A DNA stretch of 64,000 nt from Oscheius sp. JU75 (lineage: Eukaryota > Nematoda > Chromadorea > Rhabditida > Rhabditidae). The stretch covers positions 6,448,001 to 6,512,000 of the forward strand of contig JASJZC010000005.1 in assembly GCA_037178855.1 (NCBI GenBank), in the 5' to 3' direction. Shown here in pieces: positions 1 to 11,600 of this stretch. Both the position numbers and the translations under genes were made by a program. The notes beneath the pieces are model-generated. The model had not been told where the DNA came from. It searched no databases and was given only the letters and a program-made list of their open reading frames with translations. Position 1 is the stretch's first letter, and every line of letters starts with the position of its first letter.

Positions 1-1
1 A

Positions 2-680
2 AAGGTGACTGCGATGGCAACTTACGCTTTTTTCTTCTTTGCCCTCTTTGGAAGGTTTTTGTTCGCCGAAAAACCGACCAAGCACCAATTATAGGCAAAC
101 GCTGATCTCTGATATTATCGATGGCAAGGAAATAGACCTCTACATCCCCTTCTTCCTCATCGTCCAGTTTCTCTTCTTTGTCGGATGGTACAAGGTCGGA
201 CAGGATCTAATGAGACCTTTTGGTCTTGATGACGAGTTGGTTCATCGCTTATTTTAAACCGTAATCCATTTCAGTGACATCGAGTTGAACTACATATTGG
301 ACAGAAACGTGGCCACTTCCTTCTCGATGCTCTCCCGTCTTCAAGTGTCTCCTCCACGTAAGCCAGTGTTCCTAACATCAAAAGTACGTGTTTTCAGCCA
401 AGTTCGAGCCCGACGCATTCTGGATGCAGCGAAAAGACAAGTACGAGAAACTGCCCCACACGGAACATAGTGCCCGTATCAAGGAACACAGACCCAAATT
501 GCACTCGCATGTCAATGTGGGAGAAGAGAAAACCGACTCGAGAGGCTGTGTCGGCCGTTGGGAAAAACAGTAAGTGCTCTCATAAATGGTTCGTGAATCG
601 AATTAAGTTACATCCACTGGTAAACTTCCTTCTTTTTCTATCCTCAAAGTGGACCTCGACGCAACTTAACTGGTCAATAA
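2..680 (+). CDS. bestrophin chloride channel, 3' part (gene begins before window)
   Basis: C-terminal part of a bestrophin, a pentameric plasma-membrane anion channel. The reading frame enters at base 2 ([18 protein letters not shown]) and is spliced at about 61-102. The next exon carries the hallmark segment [20 protein letters not shown]. Removing an intron of about 235-273 restores the acidic cluster GLDDDDIELN followed by YILDRN, matching the conserved GEDDDDFE-type Ca2+-clasp region of the family. Further introns lie at about 355-398 and 571-649, ending [10 protein letters not shown]-stop at 680. All junctions are GT-AG and phase-consistent. A second bestrophin lies at 26248-27933 on the same strand. 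The N-terminal transmembrane part is outside the window, so completeness is unknown. Confidence 0.88.
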
Positions 681-826
681 TTGTGATAGACTTTGTTCAT
701 GAGCCTTATAAAACTTTAATTTCATCTTCGTTTTCCTAGTCTGTTTCCCTAGTCCTGGGCGGCTTTTCTGTTGCTAGGCTTCGTGTTCTGTCTAGCAATC
801 CAGACCACTTTCCCCCAAATTCAAAA

Positions 827-1129
827 ATGAGCTCTCACCAATCTCGCACCCAGGTAGTTTCTCTTTCTTTCTTTCTATTCTCTAACAGATAACCTCCCCG
901 CCGCCTCCTTACTCTGAAGTTGATCCGAACAAGCAGGTAGAACGCCGTCGAAGTCAGTCTCGCGGACGTAAAACAGTTCAAGAAGGCGAGACAAAGCCAC
1001 TCGGAGTTCAGGTATCACTAGAGAAGAAAGGAGGGAAACATATAGTTTTTTCAGGTAGCTGTGGTGCAGATGCACATGCGCTGCATGAAACCGGTACAAC
1101 AACAACGTCAGAACAGTGAAGACAAATGA
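827..1129 (+). CDS. small proline-rich protein with PPPPY motif
   Basis: A three-exon gene model of about 74 residues starts at the ATG at 827 and stops at 1129, with short GT-AG introns at about 854-888 and 1016-1056. I do not recognise the family. Visible features are an early PPPPYSEVDP stretch containing a PPxY motif (a ligand for WW domains, for example of Nedd4-type ligases), a basic RRRSQSRGRK segment, and a Met/Gln-rich tail. There is no signal peptide or membrane segment. It lies only about 150 bases behind the bestrophin on the same strand, so co-transcription is possible. The model rests on clean splice sites and in-frame joins, not on homology. Confidence 0.5.
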
Positions 1130-2057
1130 TAGGGAAACCAATAAAGTTTTGATGGAAGTCAATTTCTTTACTACGAGATCAAAAACGACTACTTGGTGAA
1201 CAACAAATAAATTACAAATGCGAGTTAGGTCTGGTACTATTAACACTTTTCTTATTGGAACAGTTGCATTTTTTTCCATCTGAAAGGTATTCTCACTGCC
1301 AGTGGTTTTCTTTTCACACTGCTGTAATGTTACGCTAATCTGTGATGCAACAAGTAAGCAAAAAAATTTGTGTTGGAAGACGTTCTAAAAAAAACTATAA
1401 TGTTGCTACAGCTCTTGAGCAATCAGAAAAACTGAAACATAGGCTGGTCAGTTAAACTGTTTGATTCCATTGCTTCACACCATTTCGTTAAAGGGAAACC
1501 TTATCATTACAGCCAGTTTTCCGTCTCTTGACGCCTTCTTCCTAGCACCTTCGCTCTTCCCTCCTACCCTAACAAACCAACTTTTTGCCAGGCGACCTTT
1601 TGGATACGTCTGTGCTTTCCAGAACCACCCAGTTTGCTTGTTCACTTTTGTTCATTCACAGTCTGAACAGCTGGGCAAAGATTCAAGGAACGCAAAAAGC
1701 TGTCGGCGCGGGACCGTCTTGACAAACAGTACCATTCATCAGAAACTGTTCTTAATCCCTGGGTGTCCTTTCAGTGGAACTCTTCTTTCTTATAAAAGAC
1801 TCTAGTACAACAGTTCACACCTACCTTTTCTGTTTGCCCAGCTGCTAATCCACGGCCTGATCTTTGCAATTCTGACCCTCCTTGTCCAAACTATATCACT
1901 TTGATACGAACCCTTTTGAGCAGAGATCACTACAACCTTGCCAACGCTATTTCCATTTGAATGAATGATTTTATGGGGTGGAACGTCTCGATTAAACTGC
2001 GGTTTCTAGCCTGTTCAGACATATTTTGAGACCATACAAGGTCGGTTTCCTTCAGTA
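1130..2057. other. intergenic region, no gene seen
   Basis: About 930 bases between the small PPPY gene and the UGT. A 114-codon open frame at 1461-1805 has no recognisable domain and no splice partners, and I take it as chance. No RNA gene or repeat was recognised. Confidence 0.4.
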
Positions 2058-4058
2058 ATGAATCTGTACGTTCTTCTCCTTATTGTGCCCATATCCGCCT
2101 ACAAGGTCTTGGTCTACAATCCTCGATTTGCCTATGCGCACACCAAGTTCATGGGCGCCGTCTCTGACGCGCTAGTTGATGCTGGACTGGATGTGGTGGG
2201 TCTTCTGTTGAATCTGAACAGTGACTTTTCCAGACAGTTCTTCTGAACGATCACGATGATCGACATAACTTGAATGGAACAACAAAGGCCAAGATCGTCT
2301 TTGTGCCGGCTTGTAAAGAGGCAGCCGAGGGAATCAGAAGACAGACAGATAACGAGTTCTGTAAGGCCATCTGGGGAGTCAGCGCGACTAATCCATTGGT
2401 CATTCCCGGGGTTTGTTACTCTTTGTTGTTTGTGAGTTGAGGAAGTTTAGCTCAAGACTGTTATGGAGGAAGTTACTGTTCCTCAATGCAGACGTGAGTG
2501 AGATGAAACTTTAAGCAAAGTACAAGTTCAGATCTACTAGCTCAAGAAGACATCTTGGAGAGACTGAGAAACGAAAAGTTCGATGTTGGAGTGACTGAAG
2601 CCTTTACGAGCTGTGGAGTTGGTCTGTCAAAAAGGTTACATCAACAGAAGGCATCTAGGTCTGTTCGAAGCAGTGGGAATAAAGTCGACTGTGGTCGGCA
2701 GCTCAATGTCTATCTTTGAAAGTATTTCGACAGCTATCGGTGCTCCTCTGTTTCCCAGTTTTACGCCAGGTTCATTATCTTTAGCCAGTTGTACACTACT
2801 GAATAGGAACCTATGCTCAAGGTACGGATTATATGAGCTTCTGGGGTCGTCTTGAAAACCTCGTCCACATTGGAACCAGTTGGGATATGATGCGGTATGT
2901 GGAGAGGAAAGAGCATGAAACTTTTGTTGAGAAGTACGGAAAAAACTTTCCTACCATGGATGTAAAGAAACGGGTTTATAAAACAAATGTCAAATTCAGG
3001 AACTCTATAAGAGAGCTCAATTGGTCTTCACGAACTCTATCCCCTACTTTGACTTTCCCAGACTCACGTATCATAAAATATTGGACATTGGTGGCATCAC
3101 CTATGAGAAGCCGAGATCTTTGGATAAAGTGAGTTTCTTTTTGTTCAGTACTATGGTCTCTCTAGAAATGGCAGAGCCAGTTAAGCAAAGGACCAGCTGT
3201 CCTTCTTTCATTCGGATCCGTTGCCAAGAGCATCCACATGCCAGAAGACTACAAGCTATCAGTTATCGAAACTATCAAAAGGTAGCATTAGGTCCGTTGT
3301 AACAAAACGTTGTCTAGATTCCCCAACATTACGTTCATCTGGAAGCACGAGGAACCCATCGATCCACGACTGCTCCAGGTTGAGAACATCTTTGCCAGCA
3401 ACTGGATTCCTCAAAATGATCTACTGGGTATGATTTCCCTAAACCGTTTGTTAATAGAGTTCAGGTCATCCTAATGTTACCGGGTTCATAACTCATGGGG
3501 GAGCAAATTCAGTCTCTGAAGCAGCCTTCCTCGGGAAGCCGATGATTGTTGTTCCCGTCTTCGCCGACCAGACTCGAATGGGAAACTTGGCTCAAGAAAG
3601 AGGCATCGGCATGCTGCTGAATAAAGAACAACTGGGAGAGAAGGATGTCTTCTACAATGCTATCCATCGACTCCTTTACTCCGAAGAGTCAGTTTTTTTC
3701 CTATTAGTTTGCTCAATAACTTTGTTCAGAATCAAGTCATCTTGCCAGCGGTTTTTAAAACTCCGAGCGGCTGTTAAATACAACCCGGGAAAAATCCTAG
3801 CCGACCATGTTAAATTGGTAATAGCAGCCTGTAGAGAGAGACCGAAGAAAAAATCAATTTCAGTTGGCCGAGTTCAAGACATTGAAAGAACTTCAGCCCA
3901 AGGCGGCAGAACTGAACACATTCGTACTTTATGGACTAGACGTTGCTCTATTTTTGTCCGTTGTCATAGTTGCTCTTTTGGTCATGGCTAGCCTCGTATT
4001 GAGGCGGTTATTCTCATTCTCTTTAGATCTACTTTTTTCAAAGAAGAAAGTGGACTAA
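2058..4058 (+). CDS. UDP-glucuronosyltransferase (ugt family)
   Basis: A complete UGT, the ER-membrane enzyme that transfers a sugar from a UDP-sugar to small lipophilic substrates in detoxification. A signal peptide ([20 protein letters not shown]) opens the protein. The middle has [15 protein letters not shown], and the UDP-binding signature spans [18 protein letters not shown] and [21 protein letters not shown]-terminal hydrophobic anchor ([18 protein letters not shown]) is followed by a short lysine-rich cytosolic tail (KKKVD). About eleven short introns are needed, all GT-AG. One at about 3129-3167 uses a CTCTCTAG acceptor, restoring [26 protein letters not shown] follows at 4071. A second UGT starts at 63794. 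The acceptor substrate cannot be inferred. Confidence 0.93.
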
Positions 4059-4196
4059 TTTCTCTTTTCGAATAAACATTTTCTTCCGGGTAGACACTCG
4101 AAACGCGACTTAAATTGGCATCGTCTATTGTCATGGAGAGATCGCTTAAAAGGCACTTTTCCAATTAGGAATGGCTAATTAATGACCTGAGCTGAG

Positions 4197-4204
4197 TATA
4201 AGTA
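4197..4204 (+). promoter_or_regulatory. TATA-like element
   Basis: TATAAGTA lies about 70 bases upstream of the start of the small secreted protein, in the short gap after the UGT polyadenylation signal. It suggests this gene has its own promoter rather than being a downstream operon cistron. This is motif evidence only. Confidence 0.35.
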
Positions 4205-4268
4205 GACTAACCGACTCGCCAGCTCTTTATTGTTCCTTTTCCTTTTAGAACTCATAAAATGTTCAGGT

Positions 4269-4674
4269 ATGAAATTGACCGTCCTCTTACTTCTGTTCGG
4301 CCCCTTTGCTTCTCAGACGGTCGAGGCTTGTCGCTCTAAGTGTGTTCAAGAATATCTATCAAAGGTTTCAGTTCCTTCGGTGAGTGTTATCTGATCCGTG
4401 ACCGTCCCAAACGTCTCATCTAGTCCAAAAAGATTGTCGTCGAACAATGTGCCCAAAGGGGAAAGGACCAAGATGACGCCTCTACTCAAATTGTTAGCAA
4501 TGAAAGTCTCAAGATCATCAAACAGGAGAAAAGTGCTATACTCTAGCAATGGATGGTTGCAGATGCCGAAAAGATCCAGAGTGTAAGTCTTCTCCTTATG
4601 GACATGCTCTGATGATCCTTCACTGTCGTCAGAATTCTACTTCTGGCCCACATTATGAAAGTGTAAATGAGTAA
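4269..4674 (+). CDS. small secreted cysteine-containing protein
   Basis: Predicted precursor of about 105 residues. A clear signal peptide (MKLTVLLLLFGPFASQTVEA) is followed directly by CRSKC, a lone EQC, and a cluster GCRCRKDPEC with one further HC, giving an even number of cysteines suited to disulfides. Two short introns are inferred: about 4381-4424, and about 4503-4543 (GTCTCAAG...CTCTAG). The second is needed to bypass an in-frame TAG and join SNE-T-MDGCRC. The ATG is preceded by TTCAG, a good trans-splice acceptor. I do not recognise the family. It is probably an extracellular peptide or small matrix protein. Reading straight through would instead give a protein ending SAIL at 4544. 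Confidence 0.5.
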
Positions 4675-5694
4675 GACGGAACAGCTCATGTTGATTAGGA
4701 GAGCGAAAGTCTTAAACTCGAAGATGCTCACGTTCCCGGAAATTGTCGCGACCATGAGGTTGTATTGTGAGAACTTCTTGTGCAGTAGCTCCTTTAGACT
4801 TGCGGGTTCCTCAGCGGCAAGGATGTACAGATTCTGGAGACTACCCAATGAAAAGGCTTGATGAGACTTACAAGCTGAGTGAACGAGATAAACCAGAAAG
4901 AGCAGGAAGAGGAGCTCGCGATACTTGGGCTTACGACTTTTGAAGACGAGATAGCGATAGGGAAACGAGAGCAGCAAATTCTAGATTCCATGAGAGTAAC
5001 AATGAAGATTTATATAGTGACTGAAACTTGTTTAGGGAAAAGGGGTAGCTCACGTCATGTAACAGACTATCGAACCGAAATATTTACAAGGACCGCCAGA
5101 TATAAACGCCAGACTCGTTCGCATCGGGATAATTCTAGTGCATTGGATAGCAGAATTTCTGCCGGACATACCTCTGTTGGACGAAGAGAGTCGTGAAAGT
5201 AGTCACATCTAAATCATCTGTTGGGCCTGGGAAGTTTTCAACTGTGTGTGAAAATTATATCAGACCTTTCAAAAAATATAACAGGACTAAAGAAACGGCA
5301 TAAGCAACCAGTTAGAAATCCAGCACAAAACCTGTACACTAACTTTCTTTTTATGGGTGTAGGAAATAGATTCTGCCTATCTTTGGAGGATAATAAATTA
5401 GATTCAGCTGACGGTCTGTCAATTTCGTTGTCATTTTTTGCCTATTAGAGAAAGATTCACAAACAGTGCTCGACTGATAGAAAAGAACGTTTTTATTTTA
5501 TCTTTATTGACATAGAATTTTGGAGATCGGGTAGGTCAATATGTTCTTCCGAATGTCTTTTGGTTACAGACAACCCGCACTTCTGGTATAGAGAAAGAAC
5601 AAATCGGGGTAGGAGAGGGAAGGGAAGGCACACCGGATATCACAGAAAGTTAGGAAGGGGAGGGCAAGAAAATAGAAAAAGAGGTTATTATGTT
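4675..5694. other. region without a supported gene
   Basis: About 1 kb between the secreted-protein gene and the 3' end of rig-4. On + there are protein-like open stretches at 4667-4861 and 4879-5000 (the latter Glu-rich), but no join with proper splice sites was found. A 144-codon open frame on - at 4543-4977 has no ATG at its head. The rig-4 3' UTR probably occupies about 5450-5694. Confidence 0.35.
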
Positions 5695-8600
5695 TCAAAC
5701 AAATGAGGAAAACCCGTTGGTAAGAGCCGGAGCATGTTGACTGGGCCAGTTGTTCTCGCTCGATCCGGCTGGACTGTCAGCCACGACAGAAGTCGTAGCT
5801 GAAGCCGGGACCACACCGGGAACACCTTCTGTGTCTCGAATTCGACGCCAAGTTTCCCTGAAAGCGTTCATTGTGATACGAATAAAATTTGGGATAACAG
5901 GCTGGGTTACGACAACTTTTGCTTGCCTAGGGGTATTTATATAGGTTGCGTAAGGGGCAGTTCAAAGTAGTTTGAGGGTTAGAAAACTTAATTTACCTAT
6001 TGAAGTAACTGATTAATGAGCTGATCTGTAACATAATTCATGTTGACCCGATACCCATTACCTAACATTTCAAGAAGTGTTTGTGCTCGTAAGCACAAAG
6101 TCAGAGGTAACAAACCTGTAGTGATCCGTATTCCCATAGTGACTGGCAATGTCAGCAGTCTCGGGAGGCTGAGCATCTCCATCTACGCTCTCGTCTTCGT
6201 CGTCGAACGAGTCTGCCTCATAGTCATTGTTAGGCTGTCTGGCCGATCCATACTCTCCTCGTCCAGCGTAGGCGTATTCGGATCGGTTTCCATAGACGGA
6301 TCTCCTCTCGTAGACACCTTCTTCGGATCCCTGTCGGACAGGGGTGGCCACGTACGCACTTCCCGGAGTTCGAGCATCTCTTCCAACTAGAGCGGACAGC
6401 CTTTGTAGGGCTTGTTGAGAAGGAGCGGGTGGAATGACGTCTGTGGCTAGACCATACATATTGACGACAGATCCTCCCGTAGTTGGATCTCGATTGACGG
6501 CAAGAACACTTCCATAGGCAGGTGGATCACGATCGGAAAGCCATGACTGAGTGGTTCCTGGACGGGTCAAAACATCGTTTCTGAACATTTCTCTATAAGT
6601 CAGTGTTCAAAAAATTTCTCACCTTCCTCGTCCCATTCGCTGATTACCCTTCATCTGGAAAGTGACAAAGTTTCCATCCGCCAGCTGCAGCGAGTCGACC
6701 GAATTTCTCTTATCTCTCTTGAACTTGGATCGAGTTCCTGTGACACAGAGACATGCAATCAGAATGACCAGAACAACAAATGTGGCCATGGCCACAATGG
6801 CAATGAACCACCAGGTTGTGTAGAACGGCTCTTCGGGAATCGAGGCTGGGACGACAAGGACCTCTGATTCTTCACTGGGCTGACCAACTCCGTGGGAATT
6901 TCGAGCAAAGACACGAAAAACGTAGCTGCTAGAAGGCTCAAGCTCGCGGTAACTGATCTGAGAAGCAACGAATGAAAGATTGTTGGAAATTACAAACCTC
7001 GTGTTTCATGGAGAAGCCTTCTAATGCCTTCAAAGTGACCCATTTTCCAAGGATATGGTTCGGTCTAAAGTCGTAGGAACGTCGGATTCGACTCGCAATC
7101 GGTCCGTGCTGAATTATATCATTATCACAAATCCAAAAAGCTCTCTTACATCGATGATCGAGTCGTTTGTGACCCGCTTTGCCTGGATAAGATGCCCAAT
7201 AATATTCGGATCGTCGGGATCTCTCCAGCTCAAAGAGACGGACGACTGCCCGGGAATAACCGACGGTCTACTGGTTGGAGCTGGTTCAGGATTGGTTCCG
7301 ATCGTCACATTGGCCGTTGTTTCAGTTCCTCTTCCAGCTGAAGTCTCTGCCCAAACGGTAAACACGTAGTGTCCTCCCTCTTCCAGTTCCGAAGCTGGGT
7401 AGAACAATTGGTTCGTCTGAGACTGGGACTCTCTCATGAAACCCTTCTAAATTTGCAATGGGGTTGGAAAACATTTATGACCAACCTGCATCTTGAACGT
7501 TTTGTAGTTGACAGTGTAGTTTGTAATCACACCATTTGGCTGTATAGGTTGATCCCAAACAACACGGACAGAATCCAAGAGAATATCACTGAATCGGAGA
7601 TTGGTTACTGGGCCCGGCACATCTTCCAGAGTCTGGATTCTCAGCTGGGAGGGTTTACTTTCACCGGCACGATTGTAAGCAGTCACGGTTATCTGAATAA
7701 AAGTTTGAAATAGATCCAAGGAATTCTTACTTGGTATTCAGTGTACTTTCTCAAGTCGTTTATGACGCAGCTATTGTTCTCCACAACCATGATCTCTTCG
7801 TCGTGACTACTTTCCGAGAAGAGTGAAGTGACCGGAACAAATCGGACCTAAATGTAGTTTGTTTAACATGAGCCAGAAAAACTACTTTAAATCCAGAAAT
7901 GACGTCGTTCTCTTCTTCTTTCCAGGGATCCCATCTGACTTCGATGGAACTGCTGCTTTGCGGTTCAGCCATCAGATTTGTGATATTTCTCCTGGGAATC
8001 GAGTATCCAACGTAGACAAAAGCCGGTACGGAGTAGGGACTGTCTTCTTCGGAATTGAAAGAAGTCATTCGGACAATGTAATGACGGAAGCTAGACAGTC
8101 GAGAGAGGACATACTGTTCCTTATCCTTATGTTCGCCGGTAATGGAGATCTCCTCACTGTGCCAAGAGTCATTGGAAGGGTATTCTTGGTAGTAAACTCG
8201 GTAGCCCACATTGTCAGCATTCCAGGATGCCTTGTCCGGAGCTGACCATTGGAGAAGAATACTGGCCGAGTCGTATGGAGAAGCCAAAATTGTGTTCGGT
8301 GGGAGTTGAGGAGCAGAAGCTAGTGTTCTCATCCATTCCGACTCGGGAGACCAAAGTGACTGAGCAAAGTCGCTTATGAACCGAATACGGAAGCGGTAGA
8401 CACTGTTCGAAGAAAGCCTGGTGACAGTCACTCCTCCTTTATCGCCAGCAATACTCCTTTCCAAACATGTCCAGTTCTCGTCGTTAGTCTTTTGGTACTC
8501 GACCTGGACAAAGCGAACAGGAGCGTCATCATCGTCAATATGAGTGGCGAGATCCCATCGGATGGCAATTTCCTTCGACGAATACTTTGATCTTTCGTCT

Positions 8601-11600
8601 CGTGTCGGGACAGGTGGATTGGCGACCGGGACGCGGACCGATGTTGTAACCACTTGAACTTCTGCTTCTCGACCAACTCCGACTGATGTTTCTGCAGAGA
8701 TTGCAAACGTGTATCGCGAATTTGGCTTGAGATCTGAACTTCAACTGTACTGGATCATTGACCACACCTACCAGCAGCTGTGAATCCTCCGAGAGACGAA
8801 GATGGAATCGGGACTCTGTGAGCGGCTGCTGGACCTTCAGCAGTCAGCCAGTAAGTGATCGTGTAGCTCTTGATCTTTCCGTTGGGATTTTCCGGAGGAA
8901 GCCATTTCAGTCTGACTTCGTCTTCACTGACAAGAGAGAAGGCGACGCCCGATGGAACTCCAGGAATATCTTCGTCCGTCTCTGCCAGGGTAGGAACAGT
9001 GTTCTCCGGTCCGTTTCCAACAAGTGTATAGGCTGACACGAAGACGTGGTAGCTGGTGAATGCACGTAGTCCGGTGACTTTTGCCACTAAAACATCTTTC
9101 CCAGGAATGTCGAGAATCTTCGTCTCATCTGCTCGAAGCCATTCGCTCTCGGGAACAACTCGAACCTAGAAGTATCTTTGTTGTAAAGTTACTAGAAACC
9201 TACAGTGTATCCAAGGACTTCTCCATTAGCTATGCCTTCACTCAAGGGCTCCCATCGAACGACAATACTCTTGATACCTTCTGACTCTGCTCGAACATTT
9301 TTCGGGCTTCCTGATGGTGTACTCTCGTAGGTTCTAAAACGAAATCTTTCAATCCCTCAACTGATTGGCATACTTGGCAATGGTCATTCCCGCCGAGGCA
9401 CTTCTAGCGAACATATTTTCAGCAAAGAGGTCAACCTCGTATGCAGTGAAGGGCATCAGATCTTGGAGGATAAAATCGCCGGAACGGAGTGAGGAAGTTC
9501 GAACTTCTTTCTGCAAAAAAGTCGTTTAATTATAACAAAAGGAAGTCTTACCCAGTTCTCTCCGCCTTGTTCTCTGTACAAAATTAGGTATCCGTTCGGC
9601 TGACCATTCCACTGTGTGGCTAGAAGTGGCGTCCAAGACAAAGAGATCGAAGTGGCTGATACTGGCTCGGCGAAGAGAGCAGTCGAAGGTGTTTCCGGGT
9701 TAGTTGACTTTGTCTGAAAATGCGAATTATATGAGACCAAATACAAAAGTACCTCAAAGACGCGTGTCGGCTCACTAGGAGCGCCTCTTCCCTTAACGTT
9801 CTCGGCGATGATTCGAAGTTGGTACTTGGTGAAGGGACGAAGTCCAGTGACTGTGAACGAACGGGCTTTTGGAGCTGTGAGGTTGAACACTGCTTGAAAC
9901 ACTCCAGAATCTTCCATCTTTGCCTCAACGATCCACATTCGAATAGCAGTGTAGCCGTCATGTCCGGGTGTAAATTGAAGAGTGACACTTCGGGCTTGGA
10001 CATCCGATACGGACAGAGAAGATGCTCGTTCAGGAAGAATAGGAGGTCTTCCAGATTCGAACTTGGTCTCCTCCCTCGGTCCATCTCCCATCACAGTCGA
10101 AGCCAGGATATCAACTGAGTATTTGGTAGTCGAGCTGAGACCACTGATAGTCGCATTCCTTTGGTTTCCATCCAGCTCCATCGTAGATTTCGATTCCGGC
10201 GTGTTGTCTCCCCAATAGCGGAGAACGAATCGGGTGATGATTCCGTTCGGTTGGACAGGGGCCTCCCAGGTGACAAAGGCTCCATCGTACATGACTTCCT
10301 GGATTGTGAGGGAGGTGACAGAGCCGGGAATATCTTGAGCAGTGATGACTGGGAGCGGATTAGAACGAGGACCATCTCCAGGGGCGGTATAACAGAGAAC
10401 GGTACAGTTGTAGTGACCTGAATGGTTTCTTATCACTGAGAGGAAAGTAAACCAACCAAACTTTTCCAGTCCTTCAACAGTTACTCGTATGTTCTTCGCC
10501 GACGGATCAACTAAAACCTGCTTGTGTAGGACCCCTTGTTCCGCAGCTCCTTTCCAAAACTGAACTTTGTAGCCGAGATTGACTCCGGGAATTCTCTGTT
10601 GATCAGGCGCTGTGAAGACGACTTCGACGGCAGTAGAATTCAGTACTTCAAGCTTGACTTGTCTCGGAGCTTGGGTTGGCACTCCTTCGGCGGTAGTGAC
10701 CTCGATACTCTTGCTGAAGACTCCGAGTCCCCTATCGTTATAAGCAGCCATTTGGATCTCGTACTCTTGCCACGTAATTAGCTGGTCGATTACCTAAACC
10801 AATTCTTAATTAGGACCGGACTCTTCAACTGACAGCGTTCCTCGCATCCTTGTCAGTCACATTCTTTTCAATCCAGGGCAGAGTATATCCAGCGAGTCGA
10901 TAGCGAATAACGTAGCCAAGAATGTCGCCAATGAACTGCTCCATCTGTGGTTTTTGCCACTGGACCATTATGCTGTTTGAGGATCGAGCCGAGGCGGCTA
11001 CATTCTTCGGAGCAGCAGCTGGAGGTTGTTGAGGCATCGTGATATTTGCTGAATTGAAAAGTTATCAGAGTAATTGGCAAAACCTACGGGAAGGAAGAGA
11101 AGGTTTTCCTGGACCGTGTTTGTTCGAAGCGATGACTCGGAATTCAGCAGTAACTGACGGACGCAAATTGTCCAGTAAGTAAGAGCAACAGTTCTCGGCT
11201 GGATCAGTCTCTCCGACAGTTTCCCAATCACTCCACAAGTCTGTTGGACCGAGGGTTCTCATTTGAATCGTGTATCTAAACCAAATATTGTGTACTTTCA
11301 CAAATAAGACCTACCTGATGATCGGAGAGTTGCCATCAAATCCTTCGCTCCAAGCGACGCGAATCTTTGCAGGGGCTGTATCGTTTACAAGACTAGCTAC
11401 AACTCCAGTAGGCATGTTTGGTTTCTCGATGATTTCCAGCCACATAGATACACTTTCCGATTTGTCACCAACCGAAACAGTACACCTGAAGCCATATTGA
11501 GCACAATCGATCCAAACAACTTACGTGTACTCTCCAATGCTGTCCGGACCAACTTGACCAATCTGAAGACTTCCTTTCCTGTTTCTAGCAAGTCGAAGTC

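Noticed and set aside
4543-4977. 144-codon hydrophobic open frame on the minus strand
   Set aside because: It has no ATG at its head, overlaps the end of a plausible plus-strand gene, and has no splice partners or recognisable domain.
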